A stretch of DNA of 39,270 nucleotides from Clostridia bacterium (GTDB lineage Bacteria > Bacillota > Peptococcia > DRI-13 > DTU073), in NCBI GenBank assembly GCA_028684195.1, contig JAQUGH010000005.1, positions 1 to 39,270 on the forward strand, in the 5' to 3' direction. The notes below the pieces were generated by a model, which had not been told where the DNA came from, searched no databases, and saw only the letters and a program-made list of their open reading frames with translations. The position numbers and the translations under genes were made by a program. Shown here piece after piece: positions 1 to 8,552 of this stretch. How positions within the stretch are numbered: the stretch's first letter is position 1; every line of letters starts with the position of its first letter.

Positions 1-3000
1 GTATGCTCCTTGGGGAATAGGTACTTCCATCCTGCTCCTTTTCTGAAATGACCTGACTATAATCTACCTGATATACCTTGTTATTTGCATCCGTATATTT
101 TAAAATTCTCTGAAATCGGTCATATTGGAATTTTTCCGCTACGGCAGGTGAGTAGCCAGCCTTTATAAGATTATCCGAGGGATCATATTCGTATACTGTT
201 TTCCGGTTGACCCCGTTATTTGCCGGATAAATGATTTCCTTTAAGAAGTCATTGCTATCATACCGATATGTAATTATGTTATTTTCAGGGTCTGTGTATC
301 CGGTATTATTTCCTATATTGTCAAAATAAAAGGTATGCGTATACCCATCCTGCGGTGTCTGGTCTGGAAATACCACTCTTTTTTGAGTGATATTCCCGGC
401 ATGATCATATTCCATATATGTTGTTTTGAGGACAACCCCGTCCGCACCACTAATCTCCTCGAGCGCCGGTCTTCCGAAGGAATCATTTGTAAACCGGGTA
501 ATATCTCCAAGGGGGCTCTCCATCTCGCTTAGCCATATACCAGAATATTTAAACGAAAATACATTTCCCAGCGCATCTTTCACCGTCTTGACAAGACCCT
601 TGATATTGCCATCATCGTATGTAATGACAGTATCTCTACCCAAAAAATCTGTGATTTTTGTCATAAGACCTTTTTCATAATAAAAGTACCTTGTATTGCC
701 TAGCTTATCCGTTTCGCTTTGCATATTGTTATTATTATCATAGCTGTAATATTTTGACTGTCCGAGAGGATCTGTTTCTGAGATACGGTTGTTATATTGG
801 TCATAGGTGAACGACGTAGTATTACCCATTCCATCACGGTATTGTGATTCGGAACCTTCATAAACTGTTTCGCTCAGGATGTTATTAAAACCATCATACG
901 TTCTGTCAATCCGTCTTATAGTGCCTTCTCCCAACTGATATACCGCACACTTCATACATTTACTGGTTTTATAGCTTTTGAATTTTGCTATGTTTCCTGA
1001 ACGGTCTGTAAAATCTGTCACTATCATTTCCAGATTATCTTCAACAGCGACTGCATAGGAAAAAGCATTGCCATAACTTTTGCCTTCAGCAACTGCCCTG
1101 GCATCCTGTTGAAAGGTTACCCTGCCTTCATTGTCGTACACATTTTTTATAAAGGTGTGCCCATTTTCGTCAGTTATTGATTTAATGTGGGAATTGTCAT
1201 CATATTCGAAGGTTCGGTATTTATCCATGGTATTTGTTATAGTTGTAAGATTAAATCCCTGATAAGCATATACTACCCTGCGCCCCCCATTGTCCCTAAC
1301 CCATTCAATCAAGCCTTTGTCATTATAGCCAATTTCTAGGTATATATTTTCATTGAACTGAATCCGGTCTAGACGGATGCCGCTGTAACTAAGCGTTACC
1401 GTATTTCCACATGGTGAGCTGATGGAAAGAAGCATACCGTCCTTGGAAAAGCGGTACTTGTACCGATCTTTTTTAGTAAGAGTATATATACCCGCCTCAT
1501 CCACTGCCAGAGTATATCCTCTAGGGGCAAAAACAGGCTGGCACTCACTATTGTTTGAAGCCGGCGCACCATACTTATAAACATCTCCGTTCCCCCATAT
1601 TATGCCTAACTCTTTTCCATCCTCAAGGCTTACTATTTTTGTGTTGTACGCATGATTCCAGCGGTATCCCAAAGGTTTACCGTCGTAAACGTTGTTTTCC
1701 TGAGGTGTCGGTACGTCGGTACCATAATAAACAATAAACCTTAGCGGTTCCACACAGTTTATACCAAGATCCTCATGGGAATATAGATATGCCCCTGTTG
1801 CCGTATCCACTGGGTCTCCTTCCTTATGTGAACCATCGTCTCCACCGTCATGGGGATTGTCGGAAGGCTCTATTTTGAGCCTGTCTATCTGTTCATAAGC
1901 AGGCTGGCTGGTCTGCCCCGATTTTATTACACTGATGTCAACCTTTACCTTGTATGTATTTCCGTTTGCTAATCCGGTATCGCTTTTACTAAAGGTGACT
2001 AAAGTTTGTTGGGTATGGGCACAAGTCTTTTTAAAGACGCCATCTATATAAATGGACACCTTATAAGCCTCTGCGGCGTTGATTCTACTCCAGCTTACCG
2101 AAATATTGGTCTGGGGATCAGATTTTATAACGATACCTCCGATGCACGGAACAAGCATATAACTGCTCCACTTCCCATAAGACCCGCCTGCTTGTGCTTG
2201 TACCCTCAGGTTATAGATATTGCCGGGAGAGATAAGCGAAGTGTCTTTAAATGTATATGCTTTTGCTGTAACCGGGCCGGAGGTTAACAAAATCCGCTGC
2301 AATTCATTATCCCACAATTCCAAGTTATAGCTGACTCCCTGTAACGAAGCATCATCAAAGGACCATACTGCTGTAATTGATTTCTCTGATGTATTGCACG
2401 GTGAGGAAGTAATAACAGGGTTAACCATTTTATTTATTGTCACCGTAGGATTGTCTTGAGAGTACTTTGTAATATAACCTGAGTCCATTGCCCTTATCTT
2501 TGCGGTATACAAGTCTTCGTCGACAGCCCCGGAGACTGTGTAGGCGGTTGAGCCTTTTCCGCTTTCCGAACCACTCACATACTCCGTATAATCTGGGTTT
2601 ACAGCTCCGTTTTTTTGCACCGTCACATATCCCTGCCATCCGTTTCCAATACCGCTCCACTCTGCATACATTTTTCCATCGTTAAAATCAAACCGGAATC
2701 CAGTTATGACGGGAACGTCTATCTCATCGGCAGAGCTTGCGCCGCCTTGTGATCCGTCAGCCCAAGCACTTACCTTTATCCTGTATTCACAGTCATCAAG
2801 AACCCTATCCTGGGAAATAGCATAGCAAAGCTCTGTAGTATAATCCTCTATATAAGGTACAGCTTCCTGATCTCTGTAGAAATCTATCTTATACGATACA
2901 GCTAACCCTGCCTCTTTTTGCTGCGGTGTTCTAATATCCTCCCACAGCAGTTTTAATAGCTTATCTTCAAGGCTGTATGCAAACCTTGTACGAGGTACTG

Positions 3001-4450
3001 CAAGGTCATAAACGCTAAGTTCTTTCCAGACGCTCCAAGTGCCGATAATGCCTTGGCTGATACCCCTAATTCTGGCTTTGTACTTTTTGCTCTCTGCAAC
3101 ATTAGGATTGTCAATTCTCCATGACACCACCATATTGTCACAAATGTACTCATAAATAGGTACATCGGAATTATCCGTACTAAAAATCTGTACACAAAAA
3201 AACTCTGGGAGCGGTAGTGGTCTATTCCAACTAACATGAAAGAAAGGAATATTCTCGTCATCATTTATATAGCAGAAATCTACATCCGTTTGTCCGGAAG
3301 CTATGATATCACTGGGAGGTCCGATAGAGCCTTCTGAAAAGGCCTTGGTATCAAACTGCCACCAATCATTACCTCTTACCAAAGCTGTCAGGTCACTTTT
3401 TTTATCCGTCTGTGTTATCACTTCAGGTTGTGTGCCACCGTTTTCATATTTTTCCACAAGATATGACTGGGCTTGATCAACTGCCTGCCATTCAACCCAA
3501 ATGTTTTGTGCCTGATCCTCTTCCATTGCAGCGTTGACCTTCTGAAGGTTTAGAACCCTTAATACGAAAGGCTGACTCCATTCTCCCGGTACACCGTCTA
3601 AAACCGCTCTTACACTTGCCACATATTGTTTGTTTACATAGTAGTTTTCTATAGTCTCTTTTAGTCCGGTGATTCCTTTCTTTTCATACACCACACGCCC
3701 CTCTGCATTTTTAACCACCAAGTCATAGACAGCACCGCTTATTTCACTCCAGACTGCAAACATCGTTACACTCCTGAATGTCAAGTCCGATTCAATAAAT
3801 TGCCCGTTTGTGAGTTCTCCGCAGGAAGCTTGTGAATCTAAAGCCCAATAGAGTATCAGACCTTCTTTTGAACCTTCCCTCCTAACTTGCATAAAAGTAA
3901 TTATTTCATCCTCTGTAAGAAGCCTGTTCCAAAAGCAGAATTCGCTTAAAAGACCCCTTAAGCCCTTTTCATTCTCTATTCCCAAACCCAACTCCAATTT
4001 GCCGAAAGGCTCAAGCCGTTTGTCCGCTGGATGGGATATAGCCCCTGTTGCCCTAAACGCTGGCACACCGTCCTTAAATATTTGTATACCATAATGCTTG
4101 TTGTCCGAAGGCTTTAGTGTAAAAGCCAGATTATGCCACTGCCCGTCATTAATAGCTACACCCGTTAAACCCGTTCCCGAAGATCCAAATCCAACCTCTA
4201 TGTCTGAAGGATTTTTTAGCCACAACCGCCTACTGTTATCACCAGTCCTTGCACCATAGCTAAACAGCATTACATCCCCTTGGCTGTCCGTGGTTTTAAC
4301 CCAAAAAGAAACAGTCAGCCCCTCCTTGGGGAATTCATCTTCAATATCCCTCACCACCGAGGTCTGTCCGATAAATTCTAAAGCCTTGACTGCTGGATTC
4401 AGTATGCTGGAATACGTTAATTGCAGATCAGGTACAGTACTTTGATCCAT
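1..4450 (-). CDS. LamG/concanavalin-like + Fn3-like + RHS (YD-repeat) protein, partial; C-terminus beyond left edge
   Basis: Minus-strand frame stays open from ATG at 4448-4450 (RBS GGGGGAGG in gggggaggttattATG) to the window edge, so it is missing from the ORF track. N-terminus reads MDQSTVPDLQLTYSSILNPAVKALEFIGQTSVVRDIEDEFPKEGLTVSFWVKTTDSQGDVMLFSYGA...DGQWHNLAFTLK (LamG). Distal part carries RHS/YD motifs such as ETDKLGNTRYFYYEKGLMTKITDFLGRDTVITYDDGN and TVYEYDPSDNLIKAGYSPAVAEKFQYDRFQR. Confidence 0.9.
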   Translation of the reverse strand, partial: MDQSTVPDLQLTYSSILNPAVKALEFIGQTSVVRDIEDEFPKEGLTVSFWVKTTDSQGDVMLFSYGARTGDNSRRLWLKNPSDIEVGFGSSGTGLTGVAINDGQWHNLAFTLKPSDNKHYGIQIFKDGVPAFRATGAISHPADKRLEPFGKLELGLGIENEKGLRGLLSEFCFWNRLLTEDEIITFMQVRREGSKEGLILYWALDSQASCGELTNGQFIESDLTFRSVTMFAVWSEISGAVYDLVVKNAEGRVVYEKKGITGLKETIENYYVNKQYVASVRAVLDGVPGEWSQPFVLRVLNLQKVNAAMEEDQAQNIWVEWQAVDQAQSYLVEKYENGGTQPEVITQTDKKSDLTALVRGNDWWQFDTKAFSEGSIGPPSDIIASGQTDVDFCYINDDENIPFFHVSWNRPLPLPEFFCVQIFSTDNSDVPIYEYICDNMVVSWRIDNPNVAESKKYKARIRGISQGIIGTWSVWKELSVYDLAVPRTRFAYSLEDKLLKLLWEDIRTPQQKEAGLAVSYKIDFYRDQEAVPYIEDYTTELCYAISQDRVLDDCEYRIKVSAWADGSQGGASSADEIDVPVITGFRFDFNDGKMYAEWSGIGNGWQGYVTVQKNGAVNPDYTEYVSGSESGKGSTAYTVSGAVDEDLYTAKIRAMDSGYITKYSQDNPTVTINKMVNPVITSSPCNTSEKSITAVWSFDDASLQGVSYNLELWDNELQRILLTSGPVTAKAYTFKDTSLISPGNIYNLRVQAQAGGSYGKWSSYMLVPCIGGIVIKSDPQTNISVSWSRINAAEAYKVSIYIDGVFKKTCAHTQQTLVTFSKSDTGLANGNTYKVKVDISVIKSGQTSQPAYEQIDRLKIEPSDNPHDGGDDGSHKEGDPVDTATGAYLYSHEDLGINCVEPLRFIVYYGTDVPTPQENNVYDGKPLGYRWNHAYNTKIVSLEDGKELGIIWGNGDVYKYGAPASNNSECQPVFAPRGYTLAVDEAGIYTLTKKDRYKYRFSKDGMLLSISSPCGNTVTLSYSGIRLDRIQFNENIYLEIGYNDKGLIEWVRDNGGRRVVYAYQGFNLTTITNTMDKYRTFEYDDNSHIKSITDENGHTFIKNVYDNEGRVTFQQDARAVAEGKSYGNAFSYAVAVEDNLEMIVTDFTDRSGNIAKFKSYKTSKCMKCAVYQLGEGTIRRIDRTYDGFNNILSETVYEGSESQYRDGMGNTTSFTYDQYNNRISETDPLGQSKYYSYDNNNNMQSETDKLGNTRYFYYEKGLMTKITDFLGRDTVITYDDGNIKGLVKTVKDALGNVFSFKYSGIWLSEMESPLGDITRFTNDSFGRPALEEISGADGVVLKTTYMEYDHAGNITQKRVVFPDQTPQDGYTHTFYFDNIGNNTGYTDPENNIITYRYDSNDFLKEIIYPANNGVNRKTVYEYDPSDNLIKAGYSPAVAEKFQYDRFQRILKYTDANNKVYQVDYSQVISEKEQDGSTYSPRSI

Positions 4451-4510
4451 AATAACCTCCCCCATACACTCTTTTTTTAAAAAGGTGTATATTACTATCT
4501 TAAATTGGTC

Positions 4511-6499
4511 TTATACCTCGGAATACTCAACCTTTACAACATTACCAGCCTTATCAAAGTCATATGACAAAACAAGCCCACCGTTCCAAACGACTTTTTT
4601 AAGCCTTCCGGCTTTGTCATATTCATAAACAACCTCTGCCCGGTAGGGACCTCCTGCAAATTCCGTCCATGGTCCTTGGACAATCCCTGATTCCATCCTT
4701 ACATGTACTTTATAAATACTCCCTGTTTCCAAATCATAATCAAAAACTAACCTGTTTTGGGTCGTCTTTTCTTCCGGCAGCTTCGCATCATTTTTCACCA
4801 TTTCAACTATAAATCTCAATTCTGCCGAATCTGTATCCGCTTGCCAAAGTGCGACAAGACTGGTACCCGTATAATATAAATTCAAGCTTTTTACGGTCTT
4901 AACAATAGGTTCAAAGGTCTTACTATCAGGTCCCATAACAATTCCGTCACTACTCCCCGCCACCACCTTAACCCTATAACTTTTCTCTTCCTCAAGCTTT
5001 CTCAGAAAGCAGCACTCGGTTTCTGTGGTGGGAAAGTTCTCTTTAAAAGTACCCTCTTCATCAAAAAGGGTTGCGATATATAGTGGAGCCTTATCGACTC
5101 CCTTCCAACTTATGTCAAGTGATTCTTGCAGGTTATCCGTACTATAGCCTACCAATGTTATCTCTGGAGATTGGGTAATCACATAACGTTCTTCACTTTT
5201 CGGCCCCGGCTCTCCGTTTATAAGAGCCGTCAAAAATACAGCATATGTTTTTGTATCATCAAGTGACTTGTCAATGTGGGTGTACCGTCCCGATACAGGA
5301 ATATTCAGCTTCATTGTACCCTCCAGGTCATATAAGGATACGACAAAATCCGCATATCCAATGGGATCCCATTCCACTAGAAGGTCGGCTCCGCTATAAG
5401 CCAGCCGGGTTATAGCAGGTGCAGCTTCCGCTTTAACTGAAGTTACGCCGTTATTATTTAAATAATATACTGTATTTCCCGGAGCCAGACATATTGAGGT
5501 ATATCTTTTGGCATCATTTAGAGTCCAAAGAAGTACCCCTTCACTACTGTAACATAGAATTCCTGTCTCATCGGAATAGAGTACATTCCCCACACAATCT
5601 GCAACAGGAGTCCCGCAGTAATAACTTTGCTCTTCACGTCTCTCCCATTTTTTAGTACCGTCAGGGTTTACTGCGTGTATACCGTAAAAACCTACATAAA
5701 TTGTTCCATCAGGTCCGATAGCCGGAGAACTGTTATTGCTGTATTGGTTAGGATAATAACGCCACTTTTCAGCACCATTTGCGTCAAGCGCTACAAGCGC
5801 TATAGCTGAAGGAGGGTTGTCCGGCGCATCAACAAAATAAATTGTCCCATCACTGGCCACACAAGGGTTGGCACGAACCCTCCCTCTTGCCGGATAAGTC
5901 CACTTAACAGCTCCGTTAGAAGCCGAGATAGCATAAAATTTGTTGTTTTCTTCCCCCAGATAGATCGTCTCTTCATCATGAGAAGCGCAGGGAGAACACA
6001 TGGTTATCATCGGAAGCTCCCACCTAAGGACGCCGCTGTCCGCATCAAGCGCCAGCAACCGGTACTGGTCTTGACTTGAGATTAATTGCGAAACCATGAC
6101 AACAAGATTGTACTTTTCTATCAAAAGAGGAACACAAGTGAATATTCCTACATTCTCCCGCTTGTAATTCCACTTTATCGTTCCATCACTCACGGAAACT
6201 GCAAGAACCTTAGAGGTTCCCACATAAAGCATGTTTTTTGCCTCATACAGGGTTGGAGCACCATAAACGGGATAATCCAAAGGAACATTCCACTTAATAC
6301 TACCGTCCTTTACAGCAACAAGGCTCTTTTCAGTGCCGAAATAGCAGGTTCCTGCACTGTCTGCAACTACGCCGCTTCCAGGCTTCGCCAGACCTGTAAT
6401 CACAGAGGACGGTTTCGGCTTTTCCGTTACAGGAAAACAACCTAATCCGGTATGCTGCGGATTGCCACCAAATGTTGGCCAGCTAAAGTGATTTCCCAT
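4511..6499 (-). CDS. PQQ-like (quinoprotein-type) beta-propeller protein with Fn3-like modules and one C-terminal YD/RHS-type repeat
   Basis: 662-aa ORF with repeated propeller blades (GTCYFGTEKSLVAVKDGSIKWN, GTIYVGFYGIHAVNPDGTKKWE); ends YEYDKAGRLKKVVWNGGLVLSYDFDKAGNVVKVEYSEV. RBS GGGGAGG upstream of ATG. Confidence 0.88.
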   Translation of the reverse strand: MGNHFSWPTFGGNPQHTGLGCFPVTEKPKPSSVITGLAKPGSGVVADSAGTCYFGTEKSLVAVKDGSIKWNVPLDYPVYGAPTLYEAKNMLYVGTSKVLAVSVSDGTIKWNYKRENVGIFTCVPLLIEKYNLVVMVSQLISSQDQYRLLALDADSGVLRWELPMITMCSPCASHDEETIYLGEENNKFYAISASNGAVKWTYPARGRVRANPCVASDGTIYFVDAPDNPPSAIALVALDANGAEKWRYYPNQYSNNSSPAIGPDGTIYVGFYGIHAVNPDGTKKWERREEQSYYCGTPVADCVGNVLYSDETGILCYSSEGVLLWTLNDAKRYTSICLAPGNTVYYLNNNGVTSVKAEAAPAITRLAYSGADLLVEWDPIGYADFVVSLYDLEGTMKLNIPVSGRYTHIDKSLDDTKTYAVFLTALINGEPGPKSEERYVITQSPEITLVGYSTDNLQESLDISWKGVDKAPLYIATLFDEEGTFKENFPTTETECCFLRKLEEEKSYRVKVVAGSSDGIVMGPDSKTFEPIVKTVKSLNLYYTGTSLVALWQADTDSAELRFIVEMVKNDAKLPEEKTTQNRLVFDYDLETGSIYKVHVRMESGIVQGPWTEFAGGPYRAEVVYEYDKAGRLKKVVWNGGLVLSYDFDKAGNVVKVEYSEV

Positions 6500-6585
6500 G
6501 GTATTCCTCCCCTCTTGTTATATCAGATTTCTCTACCAATGCAGGTATTAATAAAGCATGACAATCTCCCATATGCTACGGTTCT

Positions 6586-8214
6586 TCAGCTCTTTTGATC
6601 TTCAATATAATTAAGATAATCCTGAAGCCATTTTTCCGGAACCGTTTTTAGAATATTATTTATATCTTCCTTGTATTTCTTCTCATATACACGCTGCATA
6701 ACACCGTCTCCTACCAGTATTCCATTGGCAAAATGAGTTCTATTTTGATTTGTTAGTACTATACCATCCTCTGGTATACCGACATGCAGATTCCATACCT
6801 TATCGGCATATGTTTCCGCTACTATCTCTGTCAGCCGACCTACCCCTTCTTCATTAATTACTACGTCACCCACTTTTAGCTCTTTTGCAAGTAAAACCCC
6901 TGAAGCTGTGACTACAGGATGTCCATCTGTTAAAAGCAAAGAGTGCCCTTTATCGTCCTTAAGCCGAATCATTGGCTTTTCCTCTGTTCCAATAACGGTG
7001 TTTTCAATAGTCAGCACTACCCCATCGTTATTGCTTAATATTTTCTCCTGTACCTTTATATTTTCAATGTTCTTTTCAGAACCATCAGCCATTCTTACCT
7101 TTGTTCCTGTGGCAAGGCAGCCATAAACCACTTCCATAGGTGCTATCTCGGTTGTATTTAGGGATGTAGACCCAGGTATTTTTTCAGAAGGGGCATTGGT
7201 TATAAATGTTGTAACATCTTTTCCTCCTGTTTGTACCGTCACACTGAATATATAGTAAACTCTATCTCCCGAATCAAAATTGGGAGGTGCAAACTTCATC
7301 CATCCCAAATCCCACGAAAGGATTTTGCCGGATATTTTTGTGTTTGTATCTTTAAAAAATTCAAAACTGGAAGGAGGCTCAATGGGGTTACCGCCTTCAT
7401 CGGTACGTGCAATTTGAATTACCCATGAAGCGTTTGTAGGCTTACCCTGGCCGTCATATAAGATAGGATCGATATTATCGAAATACTCAATCGAACCTTT
7501 AATGGGTATCTCTACCATTCCACTCCACCGCTTCCAATAGTCGCAATCTCCATCGTTTCTTGTTAAGCAAACCTTTATTAATCTACCACTTGTATGGGTA
7601 ACCATCTGTGTAGGTGATACGTTCTTCGTTTCTTTGGGAAAATTATATGTAGAAACAGGAACTACGCCTTTATATGTACCTTCTCCAATTATTTCGTACT
7701 GGTAGGTTGCTATTGCATAAAACTGTCTTCCTCCGGTAGGGATAGCTGAACTAAAGCTACCCGAAGCATCTAAGGCAACCACTTTTTCTTTATTGCAATT
7801 CATAACTTTCTTTACAGGTCCCAACAGATTATAATTTTCATCATACAGTCCAAGTGTCATTATCGTAGTATCTGCACCGCCGGGTATAGAAGACAACGCT
7901 GAAGCTGAATAATTTTGTCCATCAACTGTATTTATTTGAGTTACAACATTAACTGGTGCCGCATTCTTGTTCACTCCCATTGCGGGCTGGTTTTCAGCTC
8001 CTCCGTTCTTTATATGTTCCTCCCTGCCCTCTTCAACGGATTTGAAAAGCTGTTTGTGTCTACCAGCACTGAATCCCGCTAATTCCAACTGGCGTTTATA
8101 AAACCTGTATTGCTTTTCATCTGATAAGTCAAAATGCATAAAATGATTATTATGAACTTTTGATATAATGTGTTCAATGTCTCTTCTGTCAGTTTCGTTT
8201 AACTGTTTAATCAT
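6586..8214 (-). CDS. Hint-domain (intein/hedgehog-type) protein
   Basis: 542-aa ORF with GCLATGTKVRMADGSEKNIENIKVQEKIL...LTDGHPVVTASGVLLAKELKVGDVV...THFANGILVGDG, typical of bacterial Hint domains. RBS AAGGAG before ATG. Confidence 0.88.
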   Translation of the reverse strand: MIKQLNETDRRDIEHIISKVHNNHFMHFDLSDEKQYRFYKRQLELAGFSAGRHKQLFKSVEEGREEHIKNGGAENQPAMGVNKNAAPVNVVTQINTVDGQNYSASALSSIPGGADTTIMTLGLYDENYNLLGPVKKVMNCNKEKVVALDASGSFSSAIPTGGRQFYAIATYQYEIIGEGTYKGVVPVSTYNFPKETKNVSPTQMVTHTSGRLIKVCLTRNDGDCDYWKRWSGMVEIPIKGSIEYFDNIDPILYDGQGKPTNASWVIQIARTDEGGNPIEPPSSFEFFKDTNTKISGKILSWDLGWMKFAPPNFDSGDRVYYIFSVTVQTGGKDVTTFITNAPSEKIPGSTSLNTTEIAPMEVVYGCLATGTKVRMADGSEKNIENIKVQEKILSNNDGVVLTIENTVIGTEEKPMIRLKDDKGHSLLLTDGHPVVTASGVLLAKELKVGDVVINEEGVGRLTEIVAETYADKVWNLHVGIPEDGIVLTNQNRTHFANGILVGDGVMQRVYEKKYKEDINNILKTVPEKWLQDYLNYIEDQKS

Positions 8215-8371
8215 AATTTTTCTCCTTTACATCTGTTTTTTTGTGCTAAATTAAACTTCATCCTTACATCCACACCAAATATCCCGGCAAGCAGTTTTTG
8301 TGTAAGTCAAACTATTTCGTACTAAACACGAACTATCTTATAAGGCGCCTCAATCTCCCAATCTAATCACG

Positions 8372-8400
8372 GTTATAACATATATGTTAAAATAAGTCAA
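8372..8400 (-). promoter_or_regulatory. sigma-A-type promoter (TTGACT-17 bp-TATAAC) for the Hint/PQQ/RHS cassette, overlapped by a 14-bp perfect palindrome TAACATATATGTTA (8376-8389)
   Basis: Minus strand reads TTGACTTATTTTAACATATATGTTATAACC; spacing is exactly 17 bp. The palindrome covers spacer and -10. Confidence 0.6.
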
Positions 8401-8499
8401 TAATAAAAATAGATACTGTGCTCATTTTGGCATATTATAACATCTCAACAAGATTGTTTAATATTCTTTATTAACATAATAATATACAAATGAAATTGC

Positions 8500-8536
8500 A
8501 AAAAACCAGACAAGGGTCTATCTCCTTGTCTGGTTT
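8500..8536 (-). terminator. Rho-independent terminator downstream of the 3227-aa gene
   Basis: Minus strand AAACCAGACAAGGAGATAGACCCTTGTCTGGTTTTTTG: 12-bp stem followed by a T-run, 17 nt past the stop codon. Confidence 0.85.
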
Positions 8537-8552
8537 TCTTAAATCCCTTACT

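Noticed and set aside
313-3264. Short ORFs on both strands between 313 and 3264 listed in the track
   Set aside because: They lie in other frames of the open LamG/RHS coding sequence that runs off the left edge; no supporting motifs.
4450-4510. Weak hairpin acacctttttaaaaaaagagtgt between the PQQ-like and RHS genes as a terminator
   Set aside because: Stem is A/T-rich and weak, and the RHS gene has its RBS immediately after; more likely simple intergenic sequence in one operon.
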